This document shows positions 38,522 to 48,963 of a stretch of DNA of 64,000 nt, in pieces. The position numbers were made by a program, and so were the translations under genes. Source of the stretch: Methylobacterium platani (GTDB taxonomy: Bacteria; Pseudomonadota; Alphaproteobacteria; Rhizobiales; Beijerinckiaceae); assembly GCF_001653715.1 (NCBI RefSeq), contig NZ_LWHQ01000020.1:1-64000 (forward strand), in the 5' to 3' direction. Under the pieces are notes generated by a model that ran no database searches, was not told the origin of the DNA, and saw only the letters and a list, made by a program, of their open reading frames with translations. How positions within the stretch are numbered: the stretch's first letter is position 1; the number at the start of each line of letters is the position of its first letter.

Positions 38522-39034
38522 ATGCCGCGGGCAACACCGTCTCGTGGCGCCACCGGGTGCCTTCATCGACAGGGGCCGGCACTGAACGACGCCATCTCTC
38601 ACGAAGCTCGGGACAACGAGCTTCCCGCCGAAGCCCAGGTGCAGGATTCCCGGCAAGCCTCCGGGACCGTCGCGCCCGAGGCCGCGGACATGAGGTCGGT
38701 TGCCCTCGCCTGCCTCGAGGACATGAAGGCCGAGGACACCGTCGAGATCGACCTCCTCGGCAAGACCTCCCTCGCCGATGCCATGATCATCACCTCCGGC
38801 CGCTCGCAGCGCCATGTCGGCTCGATCGCCGACAAGGTGATCCAGGAGTTCAAGGGCCGCGGCTTCGGCAACCCCCGGGTCGAGGGCATGCCGGCCTGCG
38901 ACTGGGTGCTGATCGACGCCGGCGACATCCTGATCCACATCTTCCGGCCCGAAGTGCGCCACTTCTACAACCTCGAGAAGATCTGGGGCGCCGATCGTCC
39001 CGCCGACCGGTCCGCCGATCGCCTCGCCGGCTGA
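38522..39034 (+). CDS. rsfS: Ribosomal silencing factor RsfS
   Basis: A protein of about 150-170 aa that binds L14 and blocks subunit joining in starvation. Core: LACLEDMKAEDTVEIDLLGK, then DAMIITSGRSQRHVGSIADKV and DWVLIDAGDILIHIF. The start is unclear. ATG 38522 gives 170 aa with an Arg/Gly-rich head lacking homology. CTG 38582 has AGGGG about 8 bases upstream and gives a homologous-looking 150 aa. ATG 38690 would trim into the acidic N-terminus. Next gene 34 bases downstream. Confidence 0.9.
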   Translation: MPRATPSRGATGCLHRQGPALNDAISHEARDNELPAEAQVQDSRQASGTVAPEAADMRSVALACLEDMKAEDTVEIDLLGKTSLADAMIITSGRSQRHVGSIADKVIQEFKGRGFGNPRVEGMPACDWVLIDAGDILIHIFRPEVRHFYNLEKIWGADRPADRSADRLAG

Positions 39035-39068
39035 TCGCCTCTAGACCTCGGCAGACGGAGACGCCGCC

Positions 39069-39557
39069 ATGCGGCTCGCCCTCGTCGTGGTGGGCCGCCT
39101 CAAGCGCGGTCCCGAGCGCGACCTCGCCGAGGAGTATCGCGGCCGTGCCGACGCGCTCGGCCGGAGCCTCGGCTTCTCGGCCGTGCAGCTGACCGAGATC
39201 CCGGAGAGCCGAGCCCGGCGCGCGCCGGACCGCTGCGCCGAGGAGGCCGGCGCGATCCTGGCGGCGATCCCGCCCGGCGCCGCGACGGTCGTGCTCGACG
39301 AGGGCGGGCGGGCGGTGACCAGCACGGATTTCGCCGCGCAGGTCGGCACCTGGCGCGACGGCGGCCGGCCCGGTCTCGCCATCGTGATTGGCGGCGCCGA
39401 CGGGCTCGACCCTAGTGTCCGGACCCGGGCCGACCTCGTCTTCGCCTTCGGCGCCGCCACCCTGCCGCACGGGCTCGTCCGTGTCCTGGCCCTCGAGCAG
39501 CTCTACCGGGCCATGACGATCCTCTCCGGCCACCCCTATCACCGCGGCGCCCCATGA
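39069..39557 (+). CDS. rlmH: 23S rRNA (pseudouridine1915-N3)-methyltransferase RlmH
   Basis: A 162-aa SPOUT-class knotted methyltransferase modifying helix 69 of 23S rRNA. Key stretches: VVLDEGG (about 75-81), IVIGGADGL (SAM-binding loop), and the C-terminal RVLALEQLYRAMTILSGHPYHR. ATG 39069. Its last codons overlap the envC-like start by 4 nt (ATGA), so translation is coupled. Confidence 0.95.
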   Translation: MRLALVVVGRLKRGPERDLAEEYRGRADALGRSLGFSAVQLTEIPESRARRAPDRCAEEAGAILAAIPPGAATVVLDEGGRAVTSTDFAAQVGTWRDGGRPGLAIVIGGADGLDPSVRTRADLVFAFGAATLPHGLVRVLALEQLYRAMTILSGHPYHRGAP

Positions 39558-40884
39558 CCCGAGCGCTCCTCCCCGCATTGCTGACGGCGGCGCTCGCCTG
39601 CGCCGTGCCGGCCGGAATCCGGCAGGCCCGGGCCCAGGCGGCGCCGGATCCGGATCCCGTGGCGAAGGCGCAGGCCGAGAAGGACCGGAAGGCCGAGAGC
39701 CTGCGGGCGATCGAGAGCGCGCTGCAAGCCAGCACCGAGACCCGCGCCAAGCTCGAACGCGAGGTGGCCGAGATCAAGGGCGACGGCGCCCGCCTCAACC
39801 AGGCGCTGATCGACGCCGCCCGCAAGGCGCAGGAGGCGGAGGACCGCATCTCCGCCCTCGAGGCCCGGCTCCAGACCATGGCGGGCAGCGAGACGGCCCT
39901 CCGCCGCTCGCTCGATTCCCGCCGCGGCGTCATCGCCGAGGTGCTGGCCGCCCTCCAGCGCATGGGCCGGCGCCCGCCGCCGGCGGTGCTGGTGCGGCCC
40001 GAGGACGTGCTGGCGGCGATCCGCACCTCGATGCTGCTCGGCGCCGTGGTGCCCGAGCTGCAGGGCGAGGCCGAGACCCTCGCCGGCGACCTCGCCGAAC
40101 TCGTGCGCCTGCGCGGCCTGATCGCCGCGGACCAGGAGACCCTGCGCGGCGACATCAAGGGCTGGGCCGCCGAGCGCCAGCGCCTCACCGCCCTGATCGC
40201 CGCCCGCCAGTCCCGCCTCGGCGAGGCCGAGACCGGGCTCACCGCCGAGCGCGAGCGCGCCAACGGCCTCGCCGGGCAGGCACGCAGCCTCAAGGACCTG
40301 GTCGACCGCCTCGACGGCGACCTCGCCAATGCCCGACGCGCCGCGGGCGCGGCCAAAGAGGCGGCGGAAGCCGAGAGCCGCGAGACCCGCGAGCGCTTCG
40401 CGGCGGCCGCGCTGCGCGATCCGGCCAAGCTCGCCCCCAAGGTGCCGTTCCCCCAGGTGCGCGGCCTGGTGCCGCGACCGGTGAGCGGCGAGGTGGTGCG
40501 GACCTTCGGCAGCCCCGACGGGGCGGGGGGCACGAGCCGCGGCATATCGCTCATGACGCGCCCCAGGGGCGTCGTTTCCTCTCCGGCCGACGGCTGGGTG
40601 GCTTACGCGGGGGCGTTCCGCTCCTACGGTCGTCTCTTGATCATCAACGCGGGCGACGGCTACTATCTCCTCCTGGCGGGCATGGACCAGATCAACGTCG
40701 AGGTCGGTCAGTTCGTGCTCGCGGGGGAGCCGGTCGCCGTGATGGGAGACACGGGCTCCGCACCTTCGGCAGGAGCCGGTGGGCGGAACGATCCCGTCCT
40801 GTACGTCGAGTTCAAGAAAGACGGTGGCTCCATCGACCCGGATCCTTGGTGGGCCAAAGGGTCAAGCGAGAAGGTTCGCGGATA

Positions 40885-40885
<1 letters not shown>
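39554..40885 (+). CDS. EnvC-like murein hydrolase activator
   Basis: A 443-aa exported protein. Signal peptide about 1-28, a long coiled coil (about 35-280, Glu/Arg/Ala-rich), then a C-terminal LytM/M23 fold. In that fold the catalytic zinc ligands appear lost: the usual HxGxD is SRGISL and the usual HxH is LLAGM. It is thus probably an activator of amidases at the septum, like E. coli EnvC, rather than an endopeptidase. Overlaps ctpA by one base (TAATG) and rlmH by four. Confidence 0.88.
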
Positions 40886-42213
<1,328 letters not shown>

Positions 42214-42276
42214 TCGGACGGTTCCGGGCTCCCGCGGCACGCCGCGGGCGCCTGCCTTAACGTCGCGTTTACCACG

Positions 42277-42318
42277 AAGGCCCGCAATACCGGTCGAACG
42301 ACCGGCGCTGCGGGCCTT
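42277..42318 (+). terminator. Intrinsic terminator after ctpA
   Basis: AAGGCCCGCA (42277-42286) pairs with TGCGGGCCTT (42309-42318); inside, CCGGTC and GACCGG extend the fold. It ends with TTCCGCTTTG, and thus separates ctpA from the deacetylase-like gene. Confidence 0.85.
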
Positions 42319-42359
42319 CCGCTTTGTGGCAGCGACACGGTCGCGGGACCTTAACGCCT

Positions 42360-43553
42360 GTGCCGCTCGCGTCCGACACCATCCTGACCCGTCCCCTCGG
42401 GCTGCGGGACGAGGCGACCGCCCGCGCGGTGCGCTGGCGTGCCGCCCTGCGGCCGCGGGTCCTCGCCGCCGCCGCCCTCGGCGCGAGCGCTATCGCGCTC
42501 GCGGCCTTTCTCGCCCTCGGCGACGATCCGCTCGCCGGCGAGCCCTACGTCGTCGCGACGATCGCGATGCGGGCGCCGAGCGCCCCCGTGCCCGAACCGG
42601 CGGTGCCGGCGCGCCCCGATCCGGCGAGCCGCAGCGCCGACGAGGTCGAGCGGGCCTCCGGCGTCGCGGTCAGCCGGCCCGACGGCACGGCCGCGCCGGA
42701 TTCGGTGGTGATCCGGGTGCAGGGCAGCGGCCCGGTCCAGCTCAAGCCCGCCCCCGATCCGCGCCTCACCGAGCGCGGCCGCTACGGGGTGCTGCCGAGG
42801 ATCGGCCCGGACGGGGCCCGGCCCCTCGACGTCTATGCCCGCCCGGAGGCCGCCGGGCTGGAGCGGGGCGGGGCGGTCGCGGGCCGCATCGCGCTCGTGG
42901 TGTCGGGCCTCGGCATCGGCCAGGCGGCGACCCAGGAGGCGGTGCAGCGGCTGCCGCCGGCGGTGACGCTCGCCTTCGCGCCCTACGGCGCCGACGTCAC
43001 CCGCAGCGCCGCCCGGGCCCGCGAGGCCGGGCACGAGGTGATGGTGCAGGCACCGATGGAGCCGTTCGACTATCCCGACAACGATCCCGGCCCCCAGACC
43101 CTGCTGGTCGGCGCGAGGCCGGCCGAGAACCTCGACCGGCTCGCCTTCGTGCTCGCCCGGGTGCCGGGCGCGATCGGGGTGATGAACTTCATGGGCGCGC
43201 GCCTCACCGGCGAGGCGGTCGCCCTCGAGCCGGTCCTGCGCGAGATCGGCGGGCGCGGCCTCGGCTTCCTCGACGACGGCACCTCGCCGCGCTCGCTCGC
43301 CCGCGAGGTCGGCCGCAAGGCCAAGGTCCCGGTCGCCCGGGCCGAGAGCGTCGTCGACGCGGTGCCGCGGCCGGACGCCATCGACCGCGAGCTCGCCCGC
43401 CTGGAGGAGACGGCGCGCAAGTCGGGCTTCGCCCTCGGCTCGGCGACCGCCCTGCCGCTCTCGATCGACCGCATCGCCCGCTGGGCGCGGGACCTCGAGG
43501 CCCGCGGCATCCTGCTGGTGCCGGCCAGCCGAGCCATGCGCTCCGCACCCTGA
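42360..43553 (+). CDS. Divergent polysaccharide deacetylase family protein (YibQ-like)
   Basis: A 397-aa membrane-anchored protein. N-terminal hydrophobic segment about 35-52, Ala/Pro-rich linker (about 60-160), then the domain GRIALVVSGLGIGQAATQEAVQRLP (from about 180, key GLG and T) with PYG, MQ-like VQAPMEPFDYP, GVMNFMGARL and GLGFLDDGTS. These are the divergent polysaccharide-deacetylase (DUF610) landmarks, in which the metal ligands of true deacetylases are altered. GTG 42360 is the likely start; an earlier GTG at 42324 runs into the terminator. Follows envC-ctpA as in other alphaproteobacteria. Confidence 0.85.
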   Translation: MPLASDTILTRPLGLRDEATARAVRWRAALRPRVLAAAALGASAIALAAFLALGDDPLAGEPYVVATIAMRAPSAPVPEPAVPARPDPASRSADEVERASGVAVSRPDGTAAPDSVVIRVQGSGPVQLKPAPDPRLTERGRYGVLPRIGPDGARPLDVYARPEAAGLERGGAVAGRIALVVSGLGIGQAATQEAVQRLPPAVTLAFAPYGADVTRSAARAREAGHEVMVQAPMEPFDYPDNDPGPQTLLVGARPAENLDRLAFVLARVPGAIGVMNFMGARLTGEAVALEPVLREIGGRGLGFLDDGTSPRSLAREVGRKAKVPVARAESVVDAVPRPDAIDRELARLEETARKSGFALGSATALPLSIDRIARWARDLEARGILLVPASRAMRSAP

Positions 43554-43634
43554 CGCGCCGCGTCCGGCCCGCTCGCCCCGCATTTTCCTCAAGGGTACGG
43601 TCCACAGGCCGGGAAATTGCTCTAAGGTCGCCCC

Positions 43635-44168
43635 ATGGCATCGCTTCACCGTCCCGAGACCGCGCTCGCCGGCCTTCCGTACCGGCCCTGCGTCGGCATC
43701 GCCCTGTTCAACCGCGACGGCCTGGTCTTCGCCGGGCATCGCCGGCACGAGTCGGCCGATCTCGGCGCCCATGCCTGGCAGATGCCGCAGGGCGGCATCG
43801 ACGAGGGCGAGGCGCCGCGCGACGCCGCGCTGCGCGAGCTCTACGAGGAGACCAACGTGGCCCCCGGCTCCGTGCGCCTGCTGGCCGAGGCGCCGGGCTG
43901 GTACTCCTACGACCTCCCGGTCGTCGCGGCGGGCCGGCCCTGGAAGGGGCGCTACCGCGGCCAGACCCAGAAATGGTTCGCCTTCGCGTTCGACGGCGAC
44001 GAGCGCGAGATCGACATCCTGCGGCCGGGCGGGGGCGCCCACAAGGCGGAGTTCGACGGCTGGCGCTGGGAACCGCTCGCCAATCTCGCCGCGCTGGTCA
44101 TCCCGTTCAAGCGCCCGGTCTACGAGCAGGTGATCGCCGCCTTCGCCCACCTCGCGCGTCCGGCGTGA
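43635..44168 (+). CDS. rppH: RNA pyrophosphohydrolase RppH
   Basis: A 177-aa Nudix hydrolase that removes pyrophosphate from mRNA 5' ends and triggers decay. Nudix box GGIDEGE...RELYEETN at residues 53-74, with the last Gly replaced by Asn as is common in Rpp[19 protein letters not shown] (about 17-34) and [16 protein letters not shown] are RppH-specific. ATG start. Followed 34 bases later by the DUF2939 gene. Confidence 0.95.
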   Translation: MASLHRPETALAGLPYRPCVGIALFNRDGLVFAGHRRHESADLGAHAWQMPQGGIDEGEAPRDAALRELYEETNVAPGSVRLLAEAPGWYSYDLPVVAAGRPWKGRYRGQTQKWFAFAFDGDEREIDILRPGGGAHKAEFDGWRWEPLANLAALVIPFKRPVYEQVIAAFAHLARPA

Positions 44169-44202
44169 CGGTGCCCGCGCGCCCTCCCGTCCGCGGGATG
44201 TC

Positions 44203-44901
44203 ATGACGCGCTGGTGGCTCTGCGGCCTGGGTGTCGTGCTCCTGTGGGTCGCCTACGGACTCTCGCCCTACATCGCGCTCTACCGCCTGTCGCAGGCGGT
44301 GCAGGCCCACGACGCGGCGGCGGTGGCGCAGCGGGTGAACTTCCGCACCCTGCGGCTGTCCCTGACCAAGCAGGCGCTCGCCGCGGCGGTCGATGCCATC
44401 GCGGCCCGCCGCGACCTCTCGGCCCGCGACCGCGCCATTCTGACGGAGGCGAGCGGGGCGCTGGCCGAGCCGCTGGTCGAATCCCTCGTCACGCCCGAGA
44501 CCCTGATCGATCTCCTCGACGACGGCTGGCCGGTGCGCGCCGGCCTCGCCCGCGACGGGGCCGCCCGCGAGCGGGCCGCCGACACGAGCCCGCCCGGCAA
44601 CGGCACGACCGTGCTCACCAAGGTTCCGCGCCAGCCTCCGACGCCCGAATGGGGAGCCGGCAAGGACGGGCTTGGCCTGCACGCCTCGACCCTCGGCCAG
44701 CTCTTCGCCCTGTTCCGCTCGGCCGAGCCGCGGGGGTTCCGCGGGATCGTGGTGAGCTATCCGCCGGACCGGCCGCTCGAGAACCGCTTCCGCCTGCGCC
44801 TGCGCCTGCGCGGCTGGACCTGGCGCCTCGTCGATCTCGAATTGCCGGGTGCGCTCCGCGAGCGCATCAGCCAGCGGCTGACCGGGGCGATGCAGCGGTG
44901 A
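44203..44901 (+). CDS. DUF2939-like membrane-anchored protein
   Basis: A 232-aa protein with one N-terminal transmembrane segment (LCGLGVVLLWVAYGLSPYI, 6-24) followed by ALYRLSQAVQAHDAAAVAQRVNF (25-47), the signature of DUF2939 with conserved R, L, D and V. It ends with a basic helix. Likely exposed in the periplasm. Function unknown. Adjacent to RppH and upstream of the hsp20 promoter. Confidence 0.75.
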   Translation: MTRWWLCGLGVVLLWVAYGLSPYIALYRLSQAVQAHDAAAVAQRVNFRTLRLSLTKQALAAAVDAIAARRDLSARDRAILTEASGALAEPLVESLVTPETLIDLLDDGWPVRAGLARDGAARERAADTSPPGNGTTVLTKVPRQPPTPEWGAGKDGLGLHASTLGQLFALFRSAEPRGFRGIVVSYPPDRPLENRFRLRLRLRGWTWRLVDLELPGALRERISQRLTGAMQR

Positions 44902-44928
44902 CGCCGCGCCGGAGCGGCCGCGCTTCCC

Positions 44929-44958
44929 CTTGATGCGGCGGGGGGCGCCCCTCATATT
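44929..44958 (+). promoter_or_regulatory. Sigma-32 (RpoH)-like promoter of hsp20
   Basis: CCCTTGAT (44927-44934, -35) preceded by TTC, a 13-base spacer (44935-44947) and CCCCTCATAT (44948-44957, -10). This resembles the heat-shock consensus TNtCNCCCTTGAA-N13-CCCCATNT. Transcription would start about 95 bases before the Hsp20 start codon. Confidence 0.65.
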
Positions 44959-45059
44959 TCTGGCATGGGCCGGCGGAGTTGCGGTCGGCCCCGGCGGGCG
45001 CTGCGGTTGCGGGCCTGCGACCCATCGAAGTGCCTCCGCAACAGGGCTTCGCCGACACC

Positions 45060-45494
45060 ATGACTCGTCCATCGCCGTTCGGGCATCCGTTCCTGCTGGG
45101 CTTCGACGAGATCGAGCAAGCGCTCGACCGCGTCGCCAAGGCGGCCAATGACGGCTACCCGCCCTACAACATCGAACGCTTGCCCCGCACCGAGCGGGAG
45201 CCGGAGCGGCTGCGGATCACGCTCGCGGTGGCCGGCTTCACCCGCGACCAGCTCGACGTGACCCTGGAGGAGAGCCAGCTCATCGTCCGCGGCCGCCAGG
45301 CCGACGACAAGAGCCGGACCTTCCTGCACCGGGGCATCGCGGCCCGGCAGTTCCAGCGCGCCTTCCTGCTCGCCGACGGCATGGAGGTGCTCGGCGCCGA
45401 TTTGTCGAACGGCCTGCTCTCGATCGACCTCGCCCGGCCCGAGCCGGAGCGCATCGTGCGACGGATCGACATCGGGTCGCGCGACGCCGAGTGA
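45060..45494 (+). CDS. Small heat shock protein Hsp20 (IbpA type)
   Basis: A 144-aa alpha-crystallin-domain chaperone holding unfolded proteins. Start region PFLLGFDEIEQALDRV is typical of class A rhizobial sHsps; alpha-crystallin domain covers YNIERL..RRIDI (about 38-135), with AVAGF, GLLSIDL (the conserved GxLxI) and a short end. ATG 45060 fits homologues. No ribosome site is obvious before it. DUF1150 follows 91 bases later, a partnership seen in many alphaproteobacteria. Confidence 0.92.
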   Translation: MTRPSPFGHPFLLGFDEIEQALDRVAKAANDGYPPYNIERLPRTEREPERLRITLAVAGFTRDQLDVTLEESQLIVRGRQADDKSRTFLHRGIAARQFQRAFLLADGMEVLGADLSNGLLSIDLARPEPERIVRRIDIGSRDAE

Positions 45495-45585
45495 TCGTCC
45501 CCATATCGGGATTACGCCGGTCGGCCGGGCCGCTTCGGGGCCCGGCCGATCCACCGTCCTGCTGCCTTTCAGAGGAGGGCGCACC

Positions 45586-45852
45586 ATGTCCGACACCACC
45601 CTGACCCTGGATCCCGACACGATGGATCCGAACGCGCTCGCCTCCCTCGGCGAGGGCCACGTGGCCTATATCCGCGCGATGCGCTCGGAGGAGGTCAAGC
45701 GCCTCTTCCCGCAGGCCCCGGACCTCACCCCCGGCCTCGACCTGTTCGCCGTGCTCTCGGCGAGCGGCGCCCCGATCCTGCTCACCGACAGCCGCGACGC
45801 GGCCTTCGCCAACGCCTGGGCGCACGACCTTCAGGCGCTCAGCGTGCACTGA
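45586..45852 (+). CDS. DUF1150 family protein
   Basis: An 88-aa protein with the DUF1150 pattern: LASLGEGHVAYIRAMRSEEV (about 18-37), LDLFAVLSASGAPILLTDSRDAA (about 51-73) and end AWAHDLQALSVH. GAGGAGGG lies before the ATG. Usually linked to small heat-shock genes, so a helper or regulator of stress response is plausible. Function unknown. Confidence 0.88.
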   Translation: MSDTTLTLDPDTMDPNALASLGEGHVAYIRAMRSEEVKRLFPQAPDLTPGLDLFAVLSASGAPILLTDSRDAAFANAWAHDLQALSVH

Positions 45853-45866
45853 GCGCCCGCGAGGGC

Positions 45867-46628
45867 TCAGCCTTCGCGCGGGGCGATCCCCTCGACCGCC
45901 GCGACCAGGCGGTCGAGGTCGGCCGGGCCTGAGAGGCGGTGATCGCCCTCTTTCACCAGGGTGAGGACCACGCCCGCCTCCGGCAGCCGCTCGACGAGCC
46001 GCAGGGCGTGGCGCCACGGCACGTCCGGGTCGGCCATGCCCTGCAGGATGTGGACCGGGCAGCCGGGATCGATCGGGGCGCCGAGGATCAGGTGCCGGCG
46101 CCCGTCCTCGATCAGCGCGCGGGTCACCGGCGTCGGCTCGGGCGCGTATTGCGATCCGCGCTGCCACACCCCGTCGCGCAGGACCTGCGCCCGGATCTCC
46201 TCCGGGAACTGCTCCCACATCAGCGCCTCGGTGAAGTCCGTCGCCGGCGCGATCAGCACCAGCCCGGCGGGGCGGACCGCCGCGGCGGCCAGGAGCGCGA
46301 TCCAGCCGCCCATCGAGGAGCCGACCAGCACCGGGCGTTGCGGCGCCAGGGCGTCGATCACCGCGGTGGCATCGGCGAGCCAGTCCGAGATCGTGCAATC
46401 GGCGAAGACGCCCTCCGATTCGCCGTGCCCGGTATAGTCGAAGCGCACGAAGGCGCGGCCGGCTCGCGCCGCCCAGGCGTCCAGCGCCTCGGCCTTGGTG
46501 GCGCGCATGTCCGAGCGGAAGCCGCCGAGCCAGACCACCGGCGGGCCGGCGCCCGGGCGCACCAGGGTGGCGAGGCGCCGCCCCCCGGCCGTCAGCATCG
46601 TGGCGGGTGGGCGATGGGTGTCGTCCAT
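45867..46628 (-). CDS. Alpha/beta hydrolase
   Basis: A 253-aa serine hydrolase. Nucleophile elbow GSSMGGW (about 98-104), oxyanion turn region VWLGGFRSDM, acid in MADPDVPW and His in KEGDHRLSG (about 226-234), so the Ser-Asp-His triad is complete. ATG 46628. It faces DUF1150 convergently (14 bases). Such proteins are often carboxylesterases or acyl hydrolases. The substrate is unknown. Confidence 0.85.
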   Translation of the reverse strand: MDDTHRPPATMLTAGGRRLATLVRPGAGPPVVWLGGFRSDMRATKAEALDAWAARAGRAFVRFDYTGHGESEGVFADCTISDWLADATAVIDALAPQRPVLVGSSMGGWIALLAAAAVRPAGLVLIAPATDFTEALMWEQFPEEIRAQVLRDGVWQRGSQYAPEPTPVTRALIEDGRRHLILGAPIDPGCPVHILQGMADPDVPWRHALRLVERLPEAGVVLTLVKEGDHRLSGPADLDRLVAAVEGIAPREG

Positions 46629-46854
46629 GCGTTATCCCCGTTATTCCAGCGGCGGCCCTGGTCGCGGGCCGTCCGCGACCAAGGTTTACCGATCCGCAAC
46701 GGCGCCGGGCGACCTTGATGCATCGTCCCGGTGCGGATCGTGACAGGCGGCTTCTACACCGGGAGCCGCCGGCGCACCCCCAATTCCTGCGCGGAGCGGG
46801 CACCGACACGCCGCGAGTGCTGCAATCAGACCCCTGACCCTCACCCGGAGCCCC

Positions 46855-48087
46855 ATGCCGTCGAGCCAGGCCACGCCGTTCCCGGCCGCGAGCCACCCGC
46901 TGGCGGGCCGGACCATCCTGCAGATCATCCCGGAGCTCGACGCCGGCGGCGCCGAGCGCACCGCGGTCGACGTGGCGGCGGCGCTCGCCGCCGCGGGCGC
47001 CCGGGCGCTCGTCGCCACCGAGGGCGGGCGCCTCGTCGGCGAGCTGCAGGCCAAGGGCGGCGCCTGGGTGCCGTTCCCGGCCCGGACCAAGAACCCGTTC
47101 GCGATGGCGCTCAATGTCGGGCGGCTGGCGCGGATCTGCCGGGCCGAGCGGGTCGAGCTGATCCATGCCCGCTCCCGCGCCCCGGCCTGGGTCGCCCTGG
47201 GGACGGCCCGGCGGCTGCGCATCCCGTTCGTGACCACCTATCACGGCAGCTATGCCGGCCGCTCGCCGACGAAGCTCCTGTACAATTCGGTGATGGCCCG
47301 CGGCGACGCGGTGATCGCCAACTCGCACTTCACCGCCGACGCGATCCGCCGCCTCTTCCCGCAGGTCGCCGGCGAACGGGTGCGGGTGATCCACCGCGGT
47401 ACCGACCTCGCGGCCTTCGCGGCCGGCCAGGTGGCGCCGCAGCGGGTCGAGGCCCTGCGCCGGGCCTGGGGCGTCGCCCCGCACGAGCGGGTGGTGCTGC
47501 TCGCCGCCCGGCTCACCCCGTGGAAGGGCCACCGGGTGATGATCGAGGCGGCCGCCGCCCTGCGCGCCCGCGGGCTGGCCGATTTCACCGTGGTGCTCGC
47601 CGGCGATCCGCAGGGCCGCACCGCCTACCTGCGCGAGCTCGACGCGATGATCGCCGCCCACGGTCTCGCGGGCCAGGTCAAGCGGGTCGGCCACTGCGCC
47701 GACATGCCGGCGGCCTACCGGGCGGCCTCGGTGGTGGTCGTGCCCTCGACCGAGCCCGAGGCCTTCGGCCGCTCGGCGGTCGAGGCCCAGGCGCTGGGCA
47801 CGCCGGTGGTGGTCTCGGATCTCGGCGCCGTGCCCGAGACGGTGCTCGCCCCGCCGGAGGTGCCGGTGCACGAGCGCACCGGGTGGCGCGTGCCGGCCGG
47901 GGATGCCCAGGCCCTCGCCGGCGCCGTCGCGGAGGCGCTGCAGCTCGGCGCCAGCGCCCGCGACGCCCTGGTGCGCCGCGCCCGGCGCCACGTCGAGACG
48001 CACTTCTCCCTGGAGCTGATGCTCGCCGACACCCTGGCGGTCTATGCCGAGCTGCTCGGCACGGCGCCGGTGGGGGAGGGCGCCTGA
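46855..48087 (+). CDS. Glycosyltransferase family 4 protein
   Basis: A 410-aa GT-B glycosyltransferase. N-terminal domain begins ILQIIPELDAGGAERTAVDVA (about 22-42, conserved GGAER). C-terminal VLLAARLTPWKGH is the linker, and PSTEPEAFGRSAVEAQALGTPVV (about 300-322) has the EX7E motif. No secretion signal. Possibly makes LPS or exopolysaccharide. No other sugar genes abut; the next gene, infC, is 206 bases downstream. Confidence 0.87.
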   Translation: MPSSQATPFPAASHPLAGRTILQIIPELDAGGAERTAVDVAAALAAAGARALVATEGGRLVGELQAKGGAWVPFPARTKNPFAMALNVGRLARICRAERVELIHARSRAPAWVALGTARRLRIPFVTTYHGSYAGRSPTKLLYNSVMARGDAVIANSHFTADAIRRLFPQVAGERVRVIHRGTDLAAFAAGQVAPQRVEALRRAWGVAPHERVVLLAARLTPWKGHRVMIEAAAALRARGLADFTVVLAGDPQGRTAYLRELDAMIAAHGLAGQVKRVGHCADMPAAYRAASVVVVPSTEPEAFGRSAVEAQALGTPVVVSDLGAVPETVLAPPEVPVHERTGWRVPAGDAQALAGAVAEALQLGASARDALVRRARRHVETHFSLELMLADTLAVYAELLGTAPVGEGA

Positions 48088-48293
48088 GGCGCGCGGTCAG
48101 GGGCCGTCAAGACCTCACGGATGCTTGACCGGGCCGCAACCAACCCGGCGCCCGGCGAGTTGACAAATCGGGCGATCTCGCCAAGGTGCTAGCGTAACAC
48201 CCGAGTATGCCCGCGCGGTGGTTCGGGACCGGCCTCGAGGGGCTTTCGGTCCGCGGGCCGCCGCCGGACGACGTGACTGAGGAGATTGAAGCC

Positions 48294-48836
48294 ATTCGCA
48301 GACCTATGAGAGCCATGCCGGCCCCGCAGAAGGACGGGCCGCGCGCCAACCGGGACATCCGCGGCGTCCGCGAGGTGCAGCTCATCGACGATACCGGCCA
48401 GAACCGCGGCGTCATGGGCTTCTTCGAGGCGCTGCAGGTCGCCGAGGAAGCGGGCCTCGACCTCGTCGAGATCGCGCCGAACTCCGTGCCTCCGGTCTGC
48501 AAGCTTCTCGACTATGGCCGCTTCCGCTTCAACGAGCAGAAGAAGCAGGCCGAGGCGCGCAAGCGGCAGAAGACCGTCGAGGTCAAGGAGATCAAGCTCC
48601 GGCCCGGCATCGACAAGCACGACTACGAAGTCAAGATGAAGGCCGTGCAGCGGTTCTTCGAGGAAGGCGACAAGGTCAAGGTCACGCTCCGGTTCCGCGG
48701 CCGCGAGATGGCGCACCAGGATCTGGGCCTGCGTCTGCTCGAGCGCGTCAAGGCCGAGACCCAGGAAGTCGCCAAGGTGGAGAGCGAGCCGCAGCTCGAA
48801 GGCCGCCAGATGATCATGATCCTGGCGCCGCGATAA
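48294..48836 (+). CDS. infC: Translation initiation factor IF-3, ATT start
   Basis: A 180-aa IF-3. N domain: [20 protein letters not shown]; linker: [18 protein letters not shown] (about 80-97, lysine-rich); C domain: [26 protein letters not shown] end. The start is ATT at 48294: upstream is GAGGAG nine bases away, and the codons ATT-CGC-AGA-CCT-ATG begin a typical IF-3 leader. Other in-frame options are ATG 48306 or ATG 48207. ATT starts let IF-3 autoregulate its own translation. A TTGACA (48160-48165) is a possible -35. Confidence 0.94.
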   Translation: MRRPMRAMPAPQKDGPRANRDIRGVREVQLIDDTGQNRGVMGFFEALQVAEEAGLDLVEIAPNSVPPVCKLLDYGRFRFNEQKKQAEARKRQKTVEVKEIKLRPGIDKHDYEVKMKAVQRFFEEGDKVKVTLRFRGREMAHQDLGLRLLERVKAETQEVAKVESEPQLEGRQMIMILAPR

Positions 48837-48927
48837 GGCGGGCGTCTCCGCGCTCTCACCGCGCGGATCGGATCACGGAGCGCTCCAGGCGCGGGCTTCG
48901 TCGAGAACCCGCGCGAGGAGCATCGAA

Positions 48928-48948
48928 GGGCCGGGCATGTCCCGGCCC
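48928..48948. terminator. Bidirectional terminator after infC
   Basis: GGGCCGGG (48928-48935), loop CATGT, CCCGGCCC (48941-48948). It stands between the convergent infC and amylo-glucosidase genes and can end both. Confidence 0.75.
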
Positions 48949-48963
48949 ATCGCATGTCCGGGC

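Noticed and set aside
44958..45059. ROSE-type RNA thermometer in the hsp20 leader
   Set aside because: No U(U/C)GCU element pairing with a Shine-Dalgarno is visible, and no Shine-Dalgarno itself.
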